Positions 57,555 through 64,000 of a stretch of 64,000 nucleotides of DNA are shown here, piece after piece (position 1 is the stretch's first letter; every line of letters begins with the position of its first letter). The notes below the pieces were generated by a model that was given only the letters and a program-made list of their open reading frames with translations, was not told the origin of the DNA and searched no databases. Source of the stretch: Thraustochytrium sp. TN22 (taxonomy: Eukaryota > Sar > Bigyra > Thraustochytrida > Thraustochytriidae); NCBI GenBank assembly GCA_013306675.1, contig JABLUY010000024.1, positions 62,001-126,000 on the forward strand. The letters run 5' to 3'. The position numbers were made by a program, and so were the translations under genes.

Positions 57555-59291
57555 TCAGGCAGCCGCCGCCTCGGCGGTCTCCTCGAGCTTGACAACGGTG
57601 CAGGCCGGAGGCGCGCTCGCGAGAGCAGGAGGATCGCGCCTGGGCTTGGCCAGGGTTGGCTCGGGCTTGCGCGAGTCGTTCTCGACGCCTTGGGCGCTCG
57701 CCTCGTCTTTGGCGCCGGCGTCGCTGGGCACGTCCTCGTCGGCCGCGGTGTCGCAGACGAGCGCGGCAAAGGCCGGGAGGGCCACCTCGGAAGGCCCCTG
57801 GATGAAGTGAGCATTGACGCGAACGCGCTGCTGCTCGGGGATGTTGTCGATGACGTTGAAGTTGAAGACCGGCACCATCTTGCTGGCCGCGGCGGTGAAG
57901 GCGAGGTTGGTGATCTGCACGGCGAAGGAGGTGCCAACGAAGACGAAGGCGTCGGCCTTGCGGAACCACTGCTTGGCCTTGGCGAACTGGTAAGAGTCAT
58001 GGTCGGTGTAGTCCTCATCGAAGAGCAGGCAATTGGGGCAGAGGATCTCGGAGCAATCCGGGCAGCGCGGCAGGTCCTCGAGCGAGCGGATGCGCGGACG
58101 CTCGCCGTTGGCGCGGTGCACGCGATCGCCGAGCGCTGCGTGCCAGACGCGCTCCTGCGCGTAAGAGCACTCGTCCGAGTAGCACTTGAAACCGCCCGAG
58201 TAGCCGTGGATTTCGATGAGCTGGTCGTCAGAGATGGCACCGTGCGTGTGGCGGTGCAGGCGGTCGACGTTCTGCGTGATGAGGAAGGAGGTGGTAGGAA
58301 ACTGCGCGCAGATACGCGCGAGCGCCGTGTGACCCGCGTTAGGCAGGTAGTCGGCGGCCTTGCCCTCGTCAAAGTGGCGCAGCCAGAAGGTGTTGTACCA
58401 CGCGAGCGGGTCCTCCTCGAACTTCTCCCGGGTGCCCCATGTGTACACGCTCTCCTCCCAGACAGCATCGTCGCGGCCGCGAAAGGGCGGAATGCCGCTC
58501 GCCACCGAGAGGCCGGCGCCGGTCAAGAACACCACGCGCTTGCCCTCGAGCATGAGGCGCGCCAGCTTGGCCATGGGTGCCTCCGCGGGCGGCGTCTCGC
58601 GGCCCAGCTGACCGCGCTTGGGCCGCGCGCGGCTGAAGTCCGTCGTGGCGGCAGGCCGCTTCCACTTGGCGCGCAGCCGCCGGTTGCTGTCGCGCTTCTT
58701 GGTGCGGACGTTGCCCTTGTTGTTGTCGGACGAAGACGCCGTCTCGCTGAGTTCGTCGCTCTGCTCTGACGCCGACCTGGCCGCCGCAGGTTGCTCCTGC
58801 TGCTTCTGCTGCTCCTGCTGCTGCTCCTGCTGCCGCAGCTGCTGCTGCCGCTGCAGGCCAGGCAGCGCCTGAGCGGCAGCCCCACCCATCGCGCCGCCCG
58901 GGCCGGCGCCCAGAGCGACGTCGAGGGCCGGTACGCCCTCGAGGCGGATGGCGCCGGACTGCGCCCTGGCTGCCAGGATGGCGCTGCGCGCGGCCATGAC
59001 GTAGTCCCCGCTTCGCTGGAGCGCGCCGGCCAGGTCCCAGAGCTGCTGCGCCTGCGTTTGCGCCTCCGCGTCCGGCTGCAGCTGAAGCTGCTGCTGCTGC
59101 TCGCCTCCCTCCTGCTGCAAGGCCTGGCCCGCGGCGGGCGCCGCCGCGGTTGACGCCTCGGGCGAGGGCGTCGCGATTCGCGGGCCCGCCGTCTGCGCCA
59201 GCACCGCGTTCTGCTGCATGAGCGCCTCCAGCTGCCGCCGCTGCGCGTCCTGCAGCCGCGCCTGCTCGCCGCCGCCGCCGCCGCCCTCCAT
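57555..59291 (-). CDS. SIR2-family NAD-dependent deacylase with Gln-rich N-terminal extension
   Basis: 578 residues from ATG at 59291 (MEGGGGGGEQARLQDAQ); the longer frame opens with TTG. Residues 1-230 are Gln/Ala-rich with one amphipathic segment (LWDLAGALQRSGDYVMAARSAILAA) that looks like part of an MIT or TPR-type helix pair. The catalytic domain begins ~245: VVFLTGAGLSVASGIPPFRG (~253-272), AGHTALA, LITQNVDRLHRH, catalytic His in EIHGYSG (~361), cysteines KCYSDEC and CPDCSEILCPNC for zinc, FVFVGTSFAVQ and VPVFNFNVID. The usual GIPDFR reads GIPPFR, and the first zinc pair is spaced Cx4C. Both recall a divergent sirtuin subgroup seen in bacteria and protists. Target proteins are unknown. 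Confidence 0.9.
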   Translation of the reverse strand: MEGGGGGGEQARLQDAQRRQLEALMQQNAVLAQTAGPRIATPSPEASTAAAPAAGQALQQEGGEQQQQLQLQPDAEAQTQAQQLWDLAGALQRSGDYVMAARSAILAARAQSGAIRLEGVPALDVALGAGPGGAMGGAAAQALPGLQRQQQLRQQEQQQEQQKQQEQPAAARSASEQSDELSETASSSDNNKGNVRTKKRDSNRRLRAKWKRPAATTDFSRARPKRGQLGRETPPAEAPMAKLARLMLEGKRVVFLTGAGLSVASGIPPFRGRDDAVWEESVYTWGTREKFEEDPLAWYNTFWLRHFDEGKAADYLPNAGHTALARICAQFPTTSFLITQNVDRLHRHTHGAISDDQLIEIHGYSGGFKCYSDECSYAQERVWHAALGDRVHRANGERPRIRSLEDLPRCPDCSEILCPNCLLFDEDYTDHDSYQFAKAKQWFRKADAFVFVGTSFAVQITNLAFTAAASKMVPVFNFNVIDNIPEQQRVRVNAHFIQGPSEVALPAFAALVCDTAADEDVPSDAGAKDEASAQGVENDSRKPEPTLAKPRRDPPALASAPPACTVVKLEETAEAAAA

Positions 59292-61789
59292 GCCGCCGCC
59301 GCGCCCTCCGCCGCGCCCGCGCGCGCGCTCCTGAAGCGACTTTGAACGCACCTCGAGGCCCGCGTCGGGTCGAGTCGAGGCGCATGTTGACTTCTTCTTC
59401 TCAACAACAGGCGGCAAGCCGTGACAAGACTCCGGCCTGAGCGCCCGGAAATGAAAGGGCCCATTCGCGGAGGTTGGGGTGCTTCTCGCGCTGGGAACTG
59501 CGGCGCGAGCGGGCGCCGGGGTTCTTCATTTTCGCCCGCTTGTCCCCGGGTCATCGCGACGTCCGCGCCTCTTTTCCCTGCGTCTTGACGCACTGGCACT
59601 GGCAGCACTGGCACTGCACTGCCAGTGGCAGCAGTGGCAGCTTCGAAGGTTGCTGTCACTTGCTGAGCAGCCACGCTGTGGTGAGTGCGACATCGCGACC
59701 CGTACTACGACGGTAGATTGCGAGTGGCGCACCGCCATCGTGCGCCACTCGCAGTTTGTCACAAGGCTTTCCACAGAGGACTTGCTTGATGCAGCGATTC
59801 GTAGGCTGGCTGGCGGGCCGATCGGACAATGAGCAAATTCTGGCAGTCCAGCAGAGATGATGGTCCAGCCTGTTCAGTGCGTCACCAGTGCGTAAGGTTG
59901 AGCGATGTTGAGCTCATGTGGAAGGAGCAAGGTCAAGGACGCTTCACAAAGCACGAGTAGCTTAGCTTTGGAGGAGAGGCCGGCCAGCTTGACCATGCTG
60001 CATGTTGGTGGAGCGCTGAGAAAAAGGGCGGAGAGATGCCGAAGCTCCGTGGAGACTGACAGGGAGGCGGCTTCGGTTGTCTGGCACGGCGAGCGTTCGG
60101 GCAGCGTTGCCCCAAATTCCGCACAACACAGCTGATCCTGGGCGTGGTCAAGGGATCCCCCTGGTGGCAGAGCTGGCCTCCGCATTTATCACGCGGCGCC
60201 CCGGTGAATTAACCCGGCTGCGTTTTGGGAGCGCCGCATGCAGTGCTGCGAAGAATTCTCGTGCCGAGTACTAAGGTTAGTAGTTGCGAGCCGCGAGCGG
60301 TCGCCTAGACGCCTGGTCGATGCTGAATGTGAATGCAATCGCGAGCCGCCAATGGAGGCCAGCCGCCTTGGCCACAACGCCCACGCGCAAGCATTGGCTG
60401 AATCGATTCCGACGCGACGGAGCAGTCAACAACGGCGAGACCTCCGAGGCTACACTTGCACTTTCAAGTTATGCAGCTGGCGTGCTGGCGCGTCCACCAC
60501 TGCCAGCCACTGGCGGCCAGACTCGGAGCGGCGCGCCTCACAGTCAACTGCTGCACCTGGCCAGGGCTCACCTCAGTGGGAAGTCCAGCCGCCTCTGAAC
60601 GTGGTCAGCCTCCAGTCGGCGTTCACGCCTATCCCGCGTTGCCGAGTTCTGCGCACCACCCGCTTTGGCTGCGCGTCCGGGCTGGTTGAGCTCGTCCAGC
60701 ACGCAACCAGCCAGCCAGCCAGCCAGCCAGCGCCAGCGCGCTCGCCGTCGCCGGCCCAGGCCGTCCAGCCCAGCCGCGCCTCCGCCGCCGATACGCCAGG
60801 CCGAACTGGCAGAACTCGGACTCGGACCCAAAGCACCGGATCGATGCGTCAGTCAGTCACTGTCACTGAGCCTCACGGTTCAAGTTCAGATGAGGTCTCA
60901 CTGTCTCGCGCACGGGCACGGGACCGAGGCGGGGTGTCCTTGTCGACGCGTTCGGGTCGGCGGTCGCCAGAAAACAATAACCTGAGAGTGAAGTGACAGG
61001 GCCTGGCCGCTGGCGGACCAGGCGGAGGCCGAGGTCCAGGCCTCCAAGAGTCCGCCGGCTCCGGGTCCGAGTGAGTTCGCCGCGACTGGCGTGCCCAGGA
61101 CGTCTGCGAGCGACTCGGAGGGCCTCGGACGGGCTGAAAGGCTGCTCGCGCCAAGGCCAGAAGAGGTGGGAAACGAACGCCCAGCCGCTGGCTGCGAGCA
61201 GGCTGGCCGTCAGCCGGCGATGCGGCCACGCGCGGTATTCATCCCAGACGATGCGCGCCAGGGCGACCGCGCGCCCGTGCCGCTGTGCTGATAGCAGCTG
61301 CTGGTCGCTTCTTGCGGCTTCCACTCGCCTTGCTGGAGGTGCCGGAAGCGAACTGACACGTGAGCGTGGTCACCTCGAGTCATTTGGAGACAGCAAAGGG
61401 ACGAGCACATGTGTTCGGCTAGGAGCGCTGTCGAACCGAAGGCTCGTGGCCATGCAAGCCTCGGAGCAACGGTTGCCTGGCCAGGACTGCTGGCTGCTGC
61501 CGCGGCCGCGGCCGTCGGTGACTCATGGGTGGACGGGCCCCAAATGGCAAGCGAGCGGGCCAGATCTTTGCACGCCACGCCAGTGACGCCACGCAAGCGC
61601 GCGTGGCATGCTGACGAAGAGGATTCCTGACTGAATTCAATACGCTGCTCGCCGGCAGCTCGCTCGGGATCGCTACGATGGGCTGCGCCCTCGGTCAGTG
61701 CCGGCAAACCTAGAACTCAAGACCGATCGAGCCAAGCGAAGCGAGCTTGCGAATTGCAGCTCAGCAGGCTCCTGACTGTGAGATAGAAG
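59292..61789. promoter_or_regulatory. 2.5-kb divergent gene-poor region between sirtuin and POT transporter
   Basis: No gene supported. It contains an (AGCC)n run at 60712-60733, TCACTGTCA at 60857-60865 and TGACTGTGA at 61773-61781 just before the transporter ATG. A 252-codon frame at 60238-60996 has no domain and mixed composition. It is less GC-rich than the coding parts. Confidence 0.45.
60857..60865 (+). promoter_or_regulatory. TCACTGTCA motif copy
   Basis: Lies in the sequence AGTCAGTCACTGTCACTGAG in the long gene-free region. One of seven copies. Confidence 0.25.
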
Positions 61790-63544
61790 ATGATTCCCGA
61801 TATTGACGAGGCCGCCAAGAAGCACACGGCGGAGCGCGACGACGTGCCCGAGGAGGTGCTCCACACCGAGGACGCGGTCGTGTCGCCCGAGGACGACATT
61901 CTGGATGACGTACACAGCACGGAGCAGCTTAGCCGGGTGCCCCCGCAGTACCTGTCGGACGACCCGAAGCGGCCGCTGCTGGCCAAGGATGCTTCGGGCA
62001 ACGAGTACACCTATGTGCTCAAGCCCATGTTCCAAGCCGTGGCCTTCATCCTGCTGATTGAGTTGCTGGAGCGGCTCTCGTACTATGGCATCAACTTCAC
62101 GCAAACCGCTTTTCTGACTGGCTCTTACGGCGACTGGAGTCCTAACCTGGGCTCCACCGAGGCTAGCTCATGGAGCCAGTCGTCCACAGCCGTCGCGTAC
62201 TCCGTACCTTTTCTGGGTGCCATCATCTCGGACGGCTTTTTGGGCAACTACCGCACGATCGCTCTCTTCTGCGGCCTGATCTACATCCCTGGCCTGCTCC
62301 TCATTGCGCTCAGCACCAAGGAGGATCTCTTCTCGGACGGTGTCTTCCCGCAGAAGATGCTCGCGGTGGGCTTGCTCGGCCTGTACTCAGCCGGCGCTGG
62401 CGGCATCAAGTCTTGTGTCAATGTGATGGGCGCGCAGCAGTTCCACCCGCTTCTGCAGAAGTCGCAGATCTCCGACTACTACGTGAACTTCTACGTCTTC
62501 ATTAACATCGGCGCGATCATTGGAGGCATCATCATCCCCATCGTCGTGCAGACGAACGTCTTCGCCGGTTACATCATCCCGTTCTGTTGCCTCACCGTTG
62601 GCCTCATCATCTTCCTGCTCGGCACTCCGCGGTATGTGCGCATGAAGCCGCAGGGCAGCGACATTCTGCAGAGCCTGAATGCCCTGGCCCACAGCTTTGC
62701 ATATTGCCCGCCCAACATGGAGCGCGTCAAGGCGTCCAGGGGCGGCAAGTTCGAGGATGGCTTCATTGACAAGGTCAAGATTATCGGCCGCCTCGTGCCG
62801 ATCATGCTCGCCACCGTGCCCTTCAACATCGCCTACGCGCAGATGGCCAATGTCTTCGTGATCCAGGGCACCGTCATGCAGAAGGTCGGCGTCGTCGACG
62901 CTTCCTGGATGGAGAACTTCGACGCCTTCGCCGTGCTCATTGCCGGCTTCAGCGTCGGTCGCTTCCTCTACCCTTTCCTCGAGCGCCGCGGCATCCACCT
63001 GCACATGGCCACGAAGTTCTCCATCGGCACCTTCTTCGGTACGCTCGCGCTCGTCGCAGACCTCATCATCGACTACAAGATCCACTCGCACTACGCGGAC
63101 ACCGGCGAGCCCATCAACATCTTCTGGCAGATCTTCCCCTACATTTTCATCGGCTTTGGCGAGATCTTCACCGTCTCTTCGGCCTACGACGCGGCCTTCC
63201 AGATCAGCCCGGACGGCCTCAAGGCCTTCGGCTCCGCACTCAACCTCTTCATGGTCGGCGCCGTGCCTAACTTCATCTCCACCGCCATTCTCAACGGTGC
63301 ATACTCCTGGTTTATCGGCGCTGACGGCACTGACGACCTCAGCACGCTCGAGCAGTACACCTCAGCCAAGATCTACCTCTACCTCTGGGTCCTCATTGGC
63401 ATCTCCCTCGCCGGCGTCCTCGGTAACCTCGTGCCCTGGTTCAAGTCCTTTTACACCTCCACCGTCGAGATGAGCGACGCCCTGGTCGCCGAGAAGCGCA
63501 ACAAGGACGTCGCTTCCTACGGCTCCAGCTCCGAGGTCGCCTGA
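61790..63544 (+). CDS. Proton-coupled oligopeptide transporter (POT/PTR/SLC15 family)
   Basis: 584 residues. An acidic cytosolic N terminus (~80 residues) precedes a 12-span major-facilitator fold. Family motifs: FILLIELLERLSYYGINFTQTAFLTG in span 1 (ExxERFxYYG type, here ELLERLSYYG), PFLGAIISDGFLGNYRTI, LGLYSAGAGGIKSCVNVMGAQQF, and the PTR2 signature-2 region YYVNFYVFINIGAIIGGIIIPIV. Near the C terminus come PYIFIGFGEIFTVSSAYDAAFQISP and the spans to residue ~560, then a short basic tail. The expected substrates are di- and tripeptides taken up with protons, although relatives carry nitrate or other solutes in plants. Codon use becomes strongly C-ending toward the 3' half. ATG at 61790 is the first ATG of the frame. 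Confidence 0.93.
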   Translation: MIPDIDEAAKKHTAERDDVPEEVLHTEDAVVSPEDDILDDVHSTEQLSRVPPQYLSDDPKRPLLAKDASGNEYTYVLKPMFQAVAFILLIELLERLSYYGINFTQTAFLTGSYGDWSPNLGSTEASSWSQSSTAVAYSVPFLGAIISDGFLGNYRTIALFCGLIYIPGLLLIALSTKEDLFSDGVFPQKMLAVGLLGLYSAGAGGIKSCVNVMGAQQFHPLLQKSQISDYYVNFYVFINIGAIIGGIIIPIVVQTNVFAGYIIPFCCLTVGLIIFLLGTPRYVRMKPQGSDILQSLNALAHSFAYCPPNMERVKASRGGKFEDGFIDKVKIIGRLVPIMLATVPFNIAYAQMANVFVIQGTVMQKVGVVDASWMENFDAFAVLIAGFSVGRFLYPFLERRGIHLHMATKFSIGTFFGTLALVADLIIDYKIHSHYADTGEPINIFWQIFPYIFIGFGEIFTVSSAYDAAFQISPDGLKAFGSALNLFMVGAVPNFISTAILNGAYSWFIGADGTDDLSTLEQYTSAKIYLYLWVLIGISLAGVLGNLVPWFKSFYTSTVEMSDALVAEKRNKDVASYGSSSEVA

Positions 63545-64000
63545 GCGCCGTCCGGAGTTCCCGTCCTGCCTTGCCCGCGTCGCCGCGACCGCAAGGCCCG
63601 CTTTCCCCCCGTATTCGCTTTCTCCCCGTATTAGCCTAGCTAGATCCACTCACCTGTACACGCACACAACATCCCACATGCTCTTTGCTCCTGCAGCTTG
63701 CTCCTGCGGCTCCGAGTCCTGCTCCTACTCTTCGGCCACGATTTGGTCCGTCTCGTTCCTTCTCCTCTCGCTCTCGTCCGGCCTCACTGTCAGGCCGGAG
63801 GCAGCATCACTATCATTTGATCCAGCCGTCCCACTGGCAGGCCGACGAAACTTTGATCGAGCTGGGTTTGGGGCCGTGGCCGGCGGCGCCGGCGCCGGCG
63901 GACTTGGCGACCGTGGCACTGCCGCCGGCCCGCGAGAGAGGGAGAGATTATGGCTTGGCTTCAAGTGGGCTTGGCTTGGCCGCCGCGTTGCGCCCAGTCC
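63545..64000. other. 3' region after the POT transporter, to the window edge
   Basis: Pyrimidine-rich, with a CTCCTGC repeat and TCACTGTCA at 63784-63792. No gene recognised before the window ends. Confidence 0.4.
63784..63792 (+). promoter_or_regulatory. TCACTGTCA motif copy
   Basis: One of seven copies, followed by GG as in several others. Confidence 0.25.

Noticed and set aside
60238-60996. 252-codon frame in the long sirtuin-POT gap
   Set aside because: No domain, no compositional contrast with neighbouring frames, and competing frames on both strands.

Overview
This window looks like nuclear DNA from a GC-rich, intron-poor, flagellate-type protist. All recognisable genes are eukaryotic. 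They include origin recognition subunit ORC3, PAT1, DDB1, NOL12, HYPK, TOM5, ATG10, a PIF1 helicase, an ETL1/Fun30-class SNF2 ATPase, and SARAF. The axonemal protein DRC11/IQCA1 and a MAPK15/ERK7-like kinase imply a cilium or flagellum. Only one spliceosomal intron could be supported (86 nt, in the NOL12 gene); every other gene reads as one open frame. No plastid-targeted gene was recognised. The lineage cannot be fixed from this window; a GC-rich stramenopile or haptophyte-like flagellate is only a guess.

Layout. At 1-133 (minus) the 5' end of a gene with a mitochondrial-type presequence runs off the left edge. At 285-5369 lies a probable DNA transposon: a 1475-residue DDE-like open frame on the minus strand, flanked by a candidate imperfect 27-bp terminal inverted repeat. 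At 6.1-23.2 kb is a dense run of housekeeping genes: NOL12 (+), a WD40-like protein (-), SARAF (+), PAT1 (-), HYPK (-), TOM5 (+), a PAP2 phosphatase (-), an S28 serine peptidase (-), a SNF2 ATPase (-), and a protein joining a farnesoic-acid-O-methyltransferase-like domain to an NCBP3-like domain (+). At 23.8-37.2 kb are a P-loop STAND-like NTPase with WD40 repeats (+), an unrecognised Ser/Ala-rich protein (-), PIF1 helicase (+), ATG10 (-) and a GAF-PDE cyclic-nucleotide phosphodiesterase (+). At 37.5-49 kb are a membrane L-type lectin (-), DRC11 (-) and DDB1 (+). At 49.5-63.5 kb are a CHY/RING ubiquitin ligase (-), a MAPK15-like kinase (+), ORC3 (-), a sirtuin (-) and a POT-family peptide transporter (+).

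The genes do not form operons and mostly serve unrelated functions. Loose themes are co-translational N-acetylation and mitochondrial import (divergent HYPK/TOM5), chromatin and replication (SNF2, PIF1, ORC3, sirtuin, DDB1), ubiquitin-like modification (DDB1, RCHY1-like, ATG10) and flagellar function (DRC11, MAPK15-like). Long gene-free stretches (39.2-41.2, 51.0-53.3 and 59.3-61.8 kb) lie upstream of genes and hold GC-rich simple repeats but no supported gene.

The most interesting signals are the probable transposon, the NCBP3/FAMeT domain fusion, the kinase with an altered glycine loop, the STAND-WD40 protein, and a 9-mer (TCACTGTCA) found seven times, six of them outside or at the edge of coding sequence.
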